The translations under genes were made by a program, and so were the position numbers. The notes under the pieces were generated by a model. That model was not told where the DNA came from, did not search any database, and was given only the letters and a program-made list of their open reading frames with translations. 64,000 nt of DNA from Portibacter lacus (GTDB lineage: Bacteria; Bacteroidota; Bacteroidia; Chitinophagales; Saprospiraceae): positions 423,001-487,000 of the forward strand of contig NZ_JAJNKA010000002.1 in NCBI RefSeq assembly GCF_021533215.1, read 5' to 3'. Of the stretch, positions 25,516 through 35,555 are shown piece by piece; the stretch's first letter is position 1; the number at the start of each line of letters is the position of its first letter.

Positions 25516-25965
25516 ATGAAAAATCTAATCGTATTTTTATTCATCACAATAGCAACGAATACATATAGCCAAAACTTAAAGAACATGAAATTAAACGCTG
25601 GATTTATTACTGAAAAACTAGAAGAAACGAAGAAATTTTATGTGGAAACATTGAAATTCGGTGTAAGTTTCGAGAATGAATTCTACCTTCTGCTGCATAC
25701 GCCGAACAAAGAAGCTGAAATAAGTTTCTTACTTCCGAATCACCCCAGCCAAAAACCAATATTCCAGAATGCATTCGACGGGAAGGGCGCTTTTCTCACT
25801 ATTGAAGTGGAAGATGTAGATGCGATCTATAATGCTATGAAGTCCCAGGGTGTTAAGATAGAAATTGAAATAAGAGATGAACCATGGGGCGACCGACATT
25901 TTGCAATTGTAGATCCGAATGGTATCGGAATTGACCTGGTTAAATATACAGCACCTGAGGAATAG
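25516..25965 (+). CDS. VOC-family (glyoxalase/bleomycin-resistance fold) protein with export signal
   Basis: A 149-residue protein. Residues 1-19 (MKNLIVFLFITIATNTYSQ) look like a Sec signal, unusual for VOC proteins. The domain starts at NAGFITEKLEETKKFYVETLKFG and ends DRHFAIVDPNGIGIDLVKY, the usual paired betaalphabeta modules. A cytoplasmic form from ATG 25588 (MKLNAGF) is conceivable. VOC proteins handle small molecules or metals; the substrate cannot be told. Confidence 0.8.
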   Translation: MKNLIVFLFITIATNTYSQNLKNMKLNAGFITEKLEETKKFYVETLKFGVSFENEFYLLLHTPNKEAEISFLLPNHPSQKPIFQNAFDGKGAFLTIEVEDVDAIYNAMKSQGVKIEIEIRDEPWGDRHFAIVDPNGIGIDLVKYTAPEE

Positions 25966-26049
25966 AGGTCATCTAGAATTAGCCGCCCTTATTCTTACTG
26001 TAATCAGAAGATAAAGAATATTTTATATATTTAGGCTAACAATTATATT

Positions 26050-26295
26050 ATGCGTCAAACGAATACTTGTCCTAAATGCCAATGCACTGAAATATATGTT
26101 GCCAAAGGACGAAAACATAGCCAGAACGGCAATAAAATAATGATTTCTAACTTTAAAGTAATACCACTAGATCACTTTACATGTGTCCAATGTGGTTATA
26201 CAGAAGAGTGGGTCACAGATGCAAAAAGCCTGGAAGTCATGAGAAAAAAAATAAGTCAACAGAAACCACGTCAGAACTACTCAGATTTTGTATAA
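26050..26295 (+). CDS. Small zinc-ribbon protein
   Basis: An 81-residue protein with two CxxC knuckles: CPKCQC (residues 8-13) and CVQCGYTEEW (about residues 49-58). It matches the short zinc-ribbon nucleic-acid-binding-type proteins common in Bacteroidota. It has no signal peptide. Its partners are unknown. Confidence 0.7.
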   Translation: MRQTNTCPKCQCTEIYVAKGRKHSQNGNKIMISNFKVIPLDHFTCVQCGYTEEWVTDAKSLEVMRKKISQQKPRQNYSDFV

Positions 26296-26321
26296 CTTTG
26301 CAATCCAAAATTTACACACAA

Positions 26322-27659
26322 TTGAATAGGTTTTTGGTTCTTCTTTTAATGTTTGTTGTATTTGCAAAAGCGAATGCGCAGACAAGTAATATCGACGCGG
26401 TTAATTCTTACATTGACTTTAACAACGAGTGTACCCATGGCATGCTCATTGTACATCGCCTACTCGAAAACTTTAATCAGGACGTAAATAAATTCGTTGA
26501 TCTCGAAAGTCATCAGATAAATTTTTATTCTAATAAGGATCTCCCTCGAAATATTTTCGAAGATACAGATCATTGGTTCTATGAAAAGACACCGTATGAA
26601 TGGTACGCTGAACTTGCTTCGTTGGATCTGTCTGCAGAATGGAAGCAACCGCTTAATACTACCGCTTCGAAAATGCGACAAGATATTACGGCTATCAACC
26701 AAATTCGATTCGAAGCTGAGCAATTCATCACAGAAAATGATCTTAGCGATAGAAAGAGCCAAGAAGAAATTTATAAGATATTAGAAAAGGGTGTTACCTT
26801 ATTTGAAAATTTCTATAAAAATCAAAAGGTTTTAAAGAGCCAGATTGAGACATTTGCACAGCGTCAGAAAGCTGAACGAAACGATTTTGAAAATGTACAT
26901 GAGCAAGCTTATCAAATGCTTGAAAGTCTAAGGTACAAGAATGATGATAATTGGGCAGATGGAATTCAGGTGCTAGAAGGCGCCATTTCTTCTGGAGATC
27001 TAAAAGGAGAAATGAAAGACAAGCTTAATAAATTCTTACTCGGTGCAAAGGAATTTATTCAGACAGCCACTGTGGACGCGGAGTACAAACTTTATGGTAA
27101 ATATTATTTCTACCACAATTCTAAGTTGCTGAATTATGTAAACAGATACGGTAATGGATATGCGAACGCTTATAATGAATCCATCGATCGAAAAAAGCAA
27201 TTTAAGTTATTAGAAATACCTCACTTTTACCAAGTGATTTATCCTGTAAAGTGGATGGAAAATGTTCCATTAGCAAGTATGGACCCAATGATTCAAGAAA
27301 TTCCAGATCAATTAAAGGAACGGAAGATAAACTTAAGTAAGAATATTATTTATGTTGAATCAGATGTTGTAGAACTTGAAATTTTTGATCACCAGATGAT
27401 TGATGGTGATATTGTTTCTGTCAATTTTAATGGGGACTGGATACTTGAAGATTTTCCCATCAAAGGGAAGCCTTATCCGCTGAAAGTAAAGCTGAATGCT
27501 AATGGCAAGAATTTCCTTTTACTCCATGCGATCAACTTAGGAAAAAAACCGCCAAATACTATGGCGGTTCGTTATGTTTATAAAGGTCAGAAACAAACTG
27601 TCGTTTTAAGTTCCGACCTAGATGAAAGTGAAGTGATCGAGTTAAAAATTGTTAAGTAG
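26322..27659 (+). CDS. Exported protein of unknown function
   Basis: About 445 residues, starting best at TTG 26322, which gives a clean signal peptide (NRFLVLLLMFVVFAKANAQ); no ATG fits the leader. After the signal comes an alpha-helical region with several Glu/Lys-rich helices (residues about 30-260), then a beta-rich C-terminus (ENIIYVESDVVELEIFDHQ-like pattern; VKLNANGKNFLLLHAINLGK) resembling a small all-beta domain. I do not recognise a family. It lies 26 bases after the zinc-ribbon gene, so co-transcription is possible. Confidence 0.6.
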   Translation: MNRFLVLLLMFVVFAKANAQTSNIDAVNSYIDFNNECTHGMLIVHRLLENFNQDVNKFVDLESHQINFYSNKDLPRNIFEDTDHWFYEKTPYEWYAELASLDLSAEWKQPLNTTASKMRQDITAINQIRFEAEQFITENDLSDRKSQEEIYKILEKGVTLFENFYKNQKVLKSQIETFAQRQKAERNDFENVHEQAYQMLESLRYKNDDNWADGIQVLEGAISSGDLKGEMKDKLNKFLLGAKEFIQTATVDAEYKLYGKYYFYHNSKLLNYVNRYGNGYANAYNESIDRKKQFKLLEIPHFYQVIYPVKWMENVPLASMDPMIQEIPDQLKERKINLSKNIIYVESDVVELEIFDHQMIDGDIVSVNFNGDWILEDFPIKGKPYPLKVKLNANGKNFLLLHAINLGKKPPNTMAVRYVYKGQKQTVVLSSDLDESEVIELKIVK

Positions 27660-27928
27660 CTAGGGAGAAGTTTCAAGGCAGTTTCCGTCAAATAGTATTT
27701 CGATTCTATAATTATCTTGACACCAAGATTTTTTATTTCAATCCTCCTTGCACTTCAGAATTATTCACTAGACTTCCTACTTGTTTTATTTCGATTAATA
27801 GCATTATTCTACCATAAAACATTGTTGTTTCATCCCGCTCCTAAAATTTCTTTTTTCAACATTAAAATTTAGCAAATTATCTATGGAGTATTTTGCGATT
27901 TATCACCATTAATGCTTTAATTTATGGT

Positions 27929-29527
27929 ATGACTTTATTCACCTTTTTACTGTTTACAGGATTCGTTGCTGCTTTTGCAAGTTATAAATTACGAAAAGAC
28001 AAACTCAACACTTCAGATGGCTACTTCCTCGGTGGAAGATCGCTTACTGGAATTGTGATTGCAGGTTCTTTATTATTGACCAATATCTCTACGGAACATC
28101 TCGTCGGAATGAATGGCTCCTCTTATAGAAACGGAGCAATCATCGTAGCTTGGGAGGTTACTTCCTCTTTGGCTTTAGTTATTGCGGCATTATATTTTGC
28201 CCCTAAGTATCTTAAAATGGGGCTAACCACCATTCCCGAATTTCTCGAAAAAAGATTTGATGGGATGACTCGGACCATTGTGGCACTCCTATTGATAATT
28301 TCATTCGTAGCAACCTTACTTCCGATAGTTCTTTATACTGGAGCACTGAATATAGAAGCGATTTTCGAAATCTCAGACTTGCTGAACGTTTCGAAATCTC
28401 AAGGAATATGGATAACCATTCTAATCGTGGGAACGATAGGAGCAGCCTATGCCATATTTGGTGGTCTGAAAATGGTTGCCTATACAGATACGATAAACGG
28501 ATTTGGGCTATTGGTCGCAGGCTTAATGGTGCCTATTATTGCCTTAATCAGTATCGGAGATGGAAATATGTTTAGTGGTCTTACAGAAGTATTTAATAAT
28601 GCGCCGGATAAGTTTAATGTGATCAGTAGGGAATCCGGTATAGGTGAAGGTGCTAGAGATGCCATTCTTCCCTTCGAAGTCCTGTTTACAGGCTTGATGA
28701 TTAATCAAATTTACTTCTGGACCATGCACCAGTCTATCATACAAAGAGTCTTTGGTGCGGTCAATTTAAAAGAAGCACAGAAAGGACTTCTGATTACCGG
28801 AATGCTTAAGATATTGATTCCGATAGTTATTGTATTACCAGGGCTAATCGCCTTTTACTACTTCGGAGATCAATATTACAATGATCCAGATTCTATCTAT
28901 CCAAGGTTAGTAAAAATGGTATTGCCTACATGGCTGACAGGATTTTTCGTAGCGGTTATGATGGGTGCGATTTTAACGACATTTAATAGTACGTTGAACA
29001 GTGCAGCAACAGTTTTTAGTCTTGGAATATATAAGCGATATATTGTAAAAAAAGCTAGTGAACTTTCATTAGTTAGAATTGGGAAGTGGACTTCCTTTAT
29101 ACTGGCTGCATTTGCTATAATAATCGCTCCATTTGTGGCGAATGCACCTAGTGGTCTTTATCAATTGCTTCAGGAATTAAATGGGATCTTCTTTATACCG
29201 ATTGCGAGTGTGATCCTTGCTGGATTCTTATTTCCTAAGGTCTCTGCAACAGGTGCAAAAGCTGGACTTTTGTTTGGGTTTGCGTTTTACATTGTATGCA
29301 ATTTCGTACTGAAACTGAACCTACACTTTGTACATATCTGGGGAATGGAATTTGTATTGAACATCATTGTTATGCACTTGGTGTCGATAGCGTATCCTAT
29401 GCAGGAACGATTTGTTATGAAGGATGCTGGAGTTGTCAATTTAGAACCGTGGAAGCTGGCAAAAGGTGTAAGTATTATCCTTGTCGTCATTACGGTATTG
29501 ATTTACTTTTTCCTTGGTAGAGTCTAA
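27929..29527 (+). CDS. Sodium/solute symporter (SSS/SLC5 family, SGLT-like)
   Basis: About 532 residues with 13-14 hydrophobic segments. The SSS signature is clear: SDGYFLGGRSLTGIVIAGSLLLTNISTEHLVGMNG, then the transport core and a C-terminal helix (IILVVITVLIYFFLGRV). It resembles the sugar-type SSS proteins of Bacteroidota. I prefer ATG 27929 (MTLFTFLLFTGFVAAF), which matches family N-termini; an in-frame TTG at 27893 adds 12 residues. The role is Na+-coupled uptake of an organic solute across the inner membrane. No catabolic neighbour identifies the substrate. Confidence 0.85.
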   Translation: MTLFTFLLFTGFVAAFASYKLRKDKLNTSDGYFLGGRSLTGIVIAGSLLLTNISTEHLVGMNGSSYRNGAIIVAWEVTSSLALVIAALYFAPKYLKMGLTTIPEFLEKRFDGMTRTIVALLLIISFVATLLPIVLYTGALNIEAIFEISDLLNVSKSQGIWITILIVGTIGAAYAIFGGLKMVAYTDTINGFGLLVAGLMVPIIALISIGDGNMFSGLTEVFNNAPDKFNVISRESGIGEGARDAILPFEVLFTGLMINQIYFWTMHQSIIQRVFGAVNLKEAQKGLLITGMLKILIPIVIVLPGLIAFYYFGDQYYNDPDSIYPRLVKMVLPTWLTGFFVAVMMGAILTTFNSTLNSAATVFSLGIYKRYIVKKASELSLVRIGKWTSFILAAFAIIIAPFVANAPSGLYQLLQELNGIFFIPIASVILAGFLFPKVSATGAKAGLLFGFAFYIVCNFVLKLNLHFVHIWGMEFVLNIIVMHLVSIAYPMQERFVMKDAGVVNLEPWKLAKGVSIILVVITVLIYFFLGRV

Positions 29528-29530
29528 CTC

Positions 29531-29710
29531 CTGATGTTATTAGAACAGATCTTACATCGCTGGAAGCGCTGTCAGATCGAATAGGCACTTTCAGGTCGAA
29601 AGATAAGTTGTTCTGATGTTATCGCTTTCCGCGATGACATCAATGTTGCTAGAACAGATCTTACATCGCTGGAAGCGCTGTCAGATCGATATTGCGCTTT
29701 CGGATCGCTT
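29531..29710. repeat. Intergenic palindromic repeats, including a perfect 40-bp duplication
   Basis: The 40 bases at 29541-29580 recur exactly at 29650-29689, 109 bases on. Each copy can fold: GATCTTACATCGC against GCGCTGTCAGATC, imperfectly. Between them lies GATGTTATCGC-tttcc-GCGATGACATC, a near-perfect hairpin (29616-29642). A divergent copy is at 5139-5213. These are probably non-coding REP-like repeats placed between convergent genes. Confidence 0.7.
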
Positions 29711-29759
29711 AATCCATAATTGCTCAAGCTATCTATCTAAGCTACTCTTCCTTTTTACT

Positions 29760-29794
29760 AAAAACAAAAATGGCCCTCGAAAACGAAGGCCATT
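29760..29794 (-). terminator. Terminator for the minus-strand SusC/D operon
   Basis: On the minus strand AATGGCCTTCG pairs with CGAGGGCCATT around a TTTT loop (29769-29794), then comes a T-rich run. It lies 27 bases past the LRR gene stop. The stem is symmetric enough to act on the plus strand too. Confidence 0.75.
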
Positions 29795-29820
29795 CAATGA
29801 TTTGTATGTTTAGAAAAGTA

Positions 29821-32800
29821 TTATTTCTTAACAAATTTTATCGTCTGATATTTAGCATCATTTGCAATCAGAATAATGTATAAGCCTGCATTAAGACCTG
29901 TAACATTAACGTCTACATTCTGTGCATTCACATCGAATTTCATCACCATCTTACCGTTCACATCATAAACGAAAAGATCGCTTATGTTTTCATCAGATGT
30001 AAGAATGATTCTTTCATTTACAGGGTTACCATAAACTTTTAATCCTTCAAAATCAATTTCTTCTGTTCCTGACGGAGGAGTAACCGTTACTGTAAACTTA
30101 TTGCTAAAGATATCCAATCCAGGCACCAGTGTGTTTTGAACAAACGCACCATACTCACCAGAATCTTCCACAGCAACACTATCAATCTGTAAGTTTGACT
30201 CCGTAGCGCCAGCAATCACATCATCTTCTCCTTTGAACCATGTGTAAGTATTCGCTGTTCCTCCAACATTAACTGCTAGTCTTAATGTATCTCCAGAATT
30301 TAATTCTAATACTTCTGGTAAACCAACATTTGCTTGAGGAGAATAGTTAAATTCTGCAACTAGTGTATCTTGAGTTAATACCATATTAGATTCTAGATCT
30401 TCGAAAGTTAAGTTGTTCTCTTGAACTCTTACTTTTGCACCATCTGCCCATACAATACCAGACATATCTGGAAGTTCTTTTAATTGATTCCCGTTAAGAT
30501 AAAGTCTATCTAAACCTGAAGCAGTAGCAAGTTCTGCTGGTAAGTCATCCAGGTTGTTATCATGCATGTATACTTTAACCATTGAAGGCAAAGTAAAGAT
30601 CTTACCTGGAGCCATTCCTCCTATCGGACTTCCTTCCGTGTTAAACTCAGTAAGATTTACCATATTTTCCATGCCGTCAGTATTGACACTTGTGAACCCA
30701 GTAAATTTAAATTGAATACGATCAACTTTCACCCAATTCCAAAGGAATGATGGAATTTCACCAACTAATAAAGAATCGTCTCTGAATTCAACTTTTCCAC
30801 TTAACTCATCTAAATCACCAAGAGTTGCTGGTAATGTACCTGTTAAGTTCATATTTTTAAAATCTATACCTACCACTCTTCTTCTTACACTATCTATTGT
30901 AATTGCCTCCCAAGTATTAATCGGACCATTTAACCAATTGCCGAAACCAGACCATTCTGATCCTCCACAATCATTGTAAAGGTCAACTAATGCTAGTGAA
31001 TCTAACATTGGCTCATTACCTAATAAATAAGTATTCGCAGTCTGAATATCTAATCCTGGTACCAATGTGTTCTGAACAAGTGCATAATATGTACCTGAAT
31101 TCAATTCTAAATCATATGCTTCGATTGTAAAAGTATCCGATTCACCTACTTGCTCCTCTCCTTTTACCCAAACATAAGAGTTAGCTGTTCCTCCTACTTC
31201 AGCAACTAATTGAACATTGCTTCCTGCTGCTGGTGATAAAACTGTTTCTTCACCAACTAATCCTTGAGGAGAATAGTTAAATTCTGCAACTAGCGTATCT
31301 TCTGTTAAAACAACATTCGATTCTAAATCTTCAAATGTCAAACTGTTATTCTGTACTCTTACTTTCGCGCCATCTTTCCATATGATACTAGACATATCTG
31401 GAAGTTCTGTTAAATTATTTCCGTTCAAGTAAAGTCGATCTAACCCAGAAACAGAAGCGAATTCAGCAGGCAATGCATCATACTCACTATCGTGTAGATA
31501 TAATTTTTCCATTGCTGGAAGGTTAAATAAAATTCCTGGTACCATACCTGCTATAGGAGTTCCTTCTGAATTAAATTCAGTAAGATTCACCATATTTTCC
31601 ATGCCTGTTACATCCATAGATGTAAATCCACATTTCTTAACTTGGAAACGATCTACATCAACCCAGTTCCATACGAAGGCTGGTAATTCTCCAGTTAATC
31701 CTGGTTGATCATTCAATTGAATCTTTCCACTCATTTTGTCCAAGTTTCCTAAACTTGCTGGCAATGTACCTGTTAAAGTCATTCTGCTGAACTCTACATG
31801 TGTAACTCGCTGAGTTGCGCTGTCCACAGTTACATCCTGCCAAGTGCTAATCGGTCCACTTAACCATGTATCAAATCCCCAATCAGCTCCACCACAATCG
31901 TTGTATAAATCAACAAGTGCTAATGAATCTATTGCTAAAGGTGACTCAAAAAGTCCTACTGGAGCTGTTGTGATATCTAATCCAGGAACTAATGAACTCT
32001 GAACTAAAGCGTAGTAATTTCCTGAATTTAAACTAGCATCAAATCCTGCTATTGTCAATGTATCAGAATCTCCTACAACATCGTCTTCACCTTTTACCCA
32101 AGTGTAAGTGTTCGCTGAACCTCCTACTCCTGCAACTAATTCAACATCACTTCCTAAAGCTGGAAACATATTCACAGCCTCACCTACAACTGCCTGTGGA
32201 GAATAGTTAAATTCTGCAACTAGCGTGTCTTCTGTTAAAACCACATTAGATTCTAAATCTTCAAAAGTCAGGTTATTATCCTGAAATCTTACTTTTGCAC
32301 CATCTTTCCAAACGATACCAGACATATCTGGAAGTTCAGTCAGATTATTTCCATTCAAATAAAGTCTATCTAGTCCAGCAACAGAAGCAAATTCTGCAGG
32401 TAGTGCATCTATTTCATTATTATGCATGTAAACTTTAACCATTGATGGCAATGTAAAAACCTTAGCTGGAGCCATTCCAGAAATTGGCGTTCCTTCTGTA
32501 TTAAACTCAGTAAGATTGACCATGTTTTCCATACCATCTGTATTCACACTAGTATAGCCGGCAAATTTCATCTGGAAACGTTCTACATTTACCCATTTCC
32601 AAAACAATGATGGCATTTCTCCAGATAATACATCATCTCTGAATTCAATCTTTCCTCCCATCTGGTCTAAATTCCCTAAACTAGCTGGAAGTGTTCCCAC
32701 AAGAGCCATGTCTTTGAATTCCACATGAGTTACTCGTTGAGTGGCACTATCCACCGTCACTTTTTCCCATGTACTAATCGGACCATTTAACCAAGAATCA

Positions 32801-32949
32801 AATCCTGACCAATCCGTTCCTCCACATTCGTTGTAGAGATCCACAAGTGCAAGCGAATCCGCTTCCGCTGTCTGCGCACTAGTGTAATTTACATTTCCTA
32901 AAATCATAAGGAAAAGTAATAATGTTGATAATTTGTAAACTTTATTCAT
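29821..32949 (-). CDS. Secreted LRR/Ig-like repeat protein with T9SS sorting domain
   Basis: A 1042-residue protein. After a Sec signal (ending NYTSAQ) it has three tandem copies of a ~310-residue module. Each opens DSLALVDLYNxCGG, has plant-type leucine-rich repeats (GTLPASLGNL; LDRLYLNGNNLTELPDMS) and closes with an Ig-like segment (YTWVKGEDDVVGDSDTLTI). The C-terminus (residues about 965-1042; VYGNPVNERIILTS, LNAGLYIILI) is a type A T9SS sorting domain, so the product should be secreted or surface-anchored. It is the last gene of the SusC/SusD operon. LRRs suggest binding to protein or glycan; no catalytic domain is evident. Confidence 0.8.
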   Translation of the reverse strand: MNKVYKLSTLLLFLMILGNVNYTSAQTAEADSLALVDLYNECGGTDWSGFDSWLNGPISTWEKVTVDSATQRVTHVEFKDMALVGTLPASLGNLDQMGGKIEFRDDVLSGEMPSLFWKWVNVERFQMKFAGYTSVNTDGMENMVNLTEFNTEGTPISGMAPAKVFTLPSMVKVYMHNNEIDALPAEFASVAGLDRLYLNGNNLTELPDMSGIVWKDGAKVRFQDNNLTFEDLESNVVLTEDTLVAEFNYSPQAVVGEAVNMFPALGSDVELVAGVGGSANTYTWVKGEDDVVGDSDTLTIAGFDASLNSGNYYALVQSSLVPGLDITTAPVGLFESPLAIDSLALVDLYNDCGGADWGFDTWLSGPISTWQDVTVDSATQRVTHVEFSRMTLTGTLPASLGNLDKMSGKIQLNDQPGLTGELPAFVWNWVDVDRFQVKKCGFTSMDVTGMENMVNLTEFNSEGTPIAGMVPGILFNLPAMEKLYLHDSEYDALPAEFASVSGLDRLYLNGNNLTELPDMSSIIWKDGAKVRVQNNSLTFEDLESNVVLTEDTLVAEFNYSPQGLVGEETVLSPAAGSNVQLVAEVGGTANSYVWVKGEEQVGESDTFTIEAYDLELNSGTYYALVQNTLVPGLDIQTANTYLLGNEPMLDSLALVDLYNDCGGSEWSGFGNWLNGPINTWEAITIDSVRRRVVGIDFKNMNLTGTLPATLGDLDELSGKVEFRDDSLLVGEIPSFLWNWVKVDRIQFKFTGFTSVNTDGMENMVNLTEFNTEGSPIGGMAPGKIFTLPSMVKVYMHDNNLDDLPAELATASGLDRLYLNGNQLKELPDMSGIVWADGAKVRVQENNLTFEDLESNMVLTQDTLVAEFNYSPQANVGLPEVLELNSGDTLRLAVNVGGTANTYTWFKGEDDVIAGATESNLQIDSVAVEDSGEYGAFVQNTLVPGLDIFSNKFTVTVTPPSGTEEIDFEGLKVYGNPVNERIILTSDENISDLFVYDVNGKMVMKFDVNAQNVDVNVTGLNAGLYIILIANDAKYQTIKFVKK

Positions 32950-32972
32950 ATAATTAGATTTTTTGATAATGC

Positions 32973-35555
32973 TTAATTCAATATTAATTTAAAGGTGACT
33001 ATTTTTTCTATATCAAGATTCTCGGCTGTTAAATAATAAACACCGCTTTGAAAAGGTGACAAGTCCAAATTCAAGTTTGACTTATGCTCTATGGATATTT
33101 GCTTGACCGACTGACCAAGGCCATTATATATCTTCAGTGTTTTAAATCCTTCGAATCCCTCTAAGGTAAATTTTTTGTCTAGTGATGGGTTAGGGAAAAC
33201 TTTTAAATTGGCAATTTCGTCTTCCTCAACATTTGAAAAAATACCAAATTCATCATTGATGACATTTTCTCCATTTTTAACCGTATAAGTTCTCGTATCT
33301 GGGGTTTCATTTTCCCAGCTTTCTCCTTTCCTGTAGTTATAATTTAGAAAATCACCAGCGGTAAGTTTTGGAAGGGTATAAGTATAAACGTTATCACCCA
33401 AGGCTTCCATTAAAAATCCATCATTCCAGTCATCGTTAATGCCCATCAAGTAGACATCATCTCCCCCAGCATCTAACTTGACATTAAAGATTACGTCCCT
33501 ATTGTATATACCATAAACCGTATCTCCAGTTACCACATCATCACCAACTGAAAATTCAAGAATGAAATTTCCGTTCAGCAATGAATCAGCGTTAGATGTT
33601 TTTGGTATAAGTGTAAGCGTAACATTTCCCAGCGTATCGACAGATGTAATCGTATCGAAAGAACTAATGATTTCTCTGCTGTAAACATCCCATTTATAAT
33701 CATCATCCGCTAGGCCTGTTTCAAGGGTCCATATGTTATCAGCTGCTACCGCATCACCATTCGTTCCGTCATCGTAAAGTTGAACAGCAGTTGCCTTCCA
33801 TGAGCCCTTGATCACTACATTTTCTAATGCATCACTTCCATCTTCAAAGGATATAACTACCGTCGTTCTATCCACCGTAACATTGTTATCGACCGGAATT
33901 AAATCCGATTCTTCTAATGACCCACCATATAATCCATTGATTCCACCTTCCATATATTGGACAGTAATGACTTCAGCGCTGTCTGAAATACTTTCTGATA
34001 ATGTTAGCAAAATCGTCTTAGAGATATCTTTATCAACATCTCCATCGATAAGACTTACATTCTCAACGCTATAAGATGTGTTTCCTTCTACATTAAAACT
34101 TGCTGAACCCAAAGATGCTGGATCGATAAAATAGTCAAACGAAACCCTGATTCCACTTCCATCCAATGTTGTTTCTGCTTCAAGAATAGAAGGTGCAAAT
34201 CGAGTTCTATTTTCTATTTCCATATCTGCGATAGATAATAAGACACCTCCATTTTTATCCTTAATAACTTCACTATCATATGAAAGTGTAACCATCTCTC
34301 CTTCCTTAACGGCTTCTTCTAAAAACAACCGAACTTGTCTGTCTATCCTTCCATGAACAAGACCGCTTTCTACGGCAATTTCTCTTCCTTCAGCAGAAAC
34401 TTTCATTTCCGTAAACCCAGTTGCATCTGTCATCGTCTTAGAAAAATATAGGTCAATGTATTGGCCATTGTTCGCGACGAAAGACTTAGTAATCGTAGGT
34501 GTAGCTGGTTCAGCAACTAAATGGATTCCTTTTGTAAATACTTCTCCATAGTTGCCATTCCCATCGTAAGACTTAACATATTCATTTTCAATCCGAGTTG
34601 TATAATGTCCATAATCTGATTCCTTCACACTTGCCAAAGAATAGGTCTTATCTTTCTTTCCGAATTTACTTAAGCCATCCTTGAACCACTGATAAGTAAT
34701 AAATTCTTCTTTTACTCCTGCATCATTACAAACCATTTCCACGCTCGATCCCACCGGTGCAACAATTTCTATTTCATCTCCCACATCAAACATGTCTCTC
34801 GCTTCGAATCCAAATTCCATTGGATTAGGAGAAATTGTATAGAAAAAGTCAACAATTCTTTCCATATAGAAATAGGATAATCTGGAATTGTAAAACCATT
34901 GTGAGCCTTCGAAATTTCTTGCACCCTCTTCTCCTACGAAGTCAAGATTCGGCATAAAGTCATAGAAATTATACCTAATATTTATTTTTCTAATATCTGT
35001 ACAATTTCGGAACTCATCTGAAAGCCCACCTGCAAACCAACACGATTCTGTATCGAAGTATCTTAACGTTGGTTGGTATAATTCATCTGGAATTAATTCA
35101 TCTGTGAATCCATCATTACCATTTAACCTGATTTGCTCAAGTGCCGTAAGCAAGCCCACTTCCGTAGGTACATAACCATTTAGTAAATTTTGACCATCCG
35201 TTCTCCTTCCGATAACTGGCCATAACCAAGTTACTCTGTAGATAGAATCCACACTGTTCACAATGGGTCTCTTCTCTACTTTTACCCCGAACCAATCTTT
35301 GACAGGACCATCAAACCAATTATTAAACTGACCATCATAAGTATCTTGCCATTCTGTGGAAAGGTCTGACATACTAAAACCTGCTTGATTCGAAGTCCAG
35401 TTCGGACCATCCGTTGCCCAATAAAAAGCAACTAAAGCTAACGAATCCTGTTCTGCAAGTTTATAATCAGACTGCGATGTGCCGATCACATTCGCTGTGA
35501 TAAGCAGTAAAAAAATAGTAATAGATTTTATTATATCGTTTTTCATAAATTTCAT
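32973..35555 (-). CDS. Secreted LRR-like/Ig/CBM-like multidomain protein with T9SS sorting domain
   Basis: An 860-residue protein. The chosen start, ATG 35555, overlaps the upstream TGA as ATGA; ATG 35546 is the alternative. The signal peptide is NDIIKSITIFLLLITANVIG. The N-terminal third is LRR-like (DSLALVAFYWATDGPNW; VPTEVGLLTALEQIRLNGND), followed by an Ig-like unit. Next comes a SwmB-type repeat (DLYFSKTMTDATGF). Two beta-sandwich modules resembling starch-binding or E-set domains follow (VVIKGSWKATAVQLYDDG; VYLMGINDDWNDGF), then the T9SS domain (LKVFPNPS...FQSGVYYLTA). It is probably a surface binding protein of the SusC/D system. Confidence 0.75.
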   Translation of the reverse strand: MKFMKNDIIKSITIFLLLITANVIGTSQSDYKLAEQDSLALVAFYWATDGPNWTSNQAGFSMSDLSTEWQDTYDGQFNNWFDGPVKDWFGVKVEKRPIVNSVDSIYRVTWLWPVIGRRTDGQNLLNGYVPTEVGLLTALEQIRLNGNDGFTDELIPDELYQPTLRYFDTESCWFAGGLSDEFRNCTDIRKINIRYNFYDFMPNLDFVGEEGARNFEGSQWFYNSRLSYFYMERIVDFFYTISPNPMEFGFEARDMFDVGDEIEIVAPVGSSVEMVCNDAGVKEEFITYQWFKDGLSKFGKKDKTYSLASVKESDYGHYTTRIENEYVKSYDGNGNYGEVFTKGIHLVAEPATPTITKSFVANNGQYIDLYFSKTMTDATGFTEMKVSAEGREIAVESGLVHGRIDRQVRLFLEEAVKEGEMVTLSYDSEVIKDKNGGVLLSIADMEIENRTRFAPSILEAETTLDGSGIRVSFDYFIDPASLGSASFNVEGNTSYSVENVSLIDGDVDKDISKTILLTLSESISDSAEVITVQYMEGGINGLYGGSLEESDLIPVDNNVTVDRTTVVISFEDGSDALENVVIKGSWKATAVQLYDDGTNGDAVAADNIWTLETGLADDDYKWDVYSREIISSFDTITSVDTLGNVTLTLIPKTSNADSLLNGNFILEFSVGDDVVTGDTVYGIYNRDVIFNVKLDAGGDDVYLMGINDDWNDGFLMEALGDNVYTYTLPKLTAGDFLNYNYRKGESWENETPDTRTYTVKNGENVINDEFGIFSNVEEDEIANLKVFPNPSLDKKFTLEGFEGFKTLKIYNGLGQSVKQISIEHKSNLNLDLSPFQSGVYYLTAENLDIEKIVTFKLILN

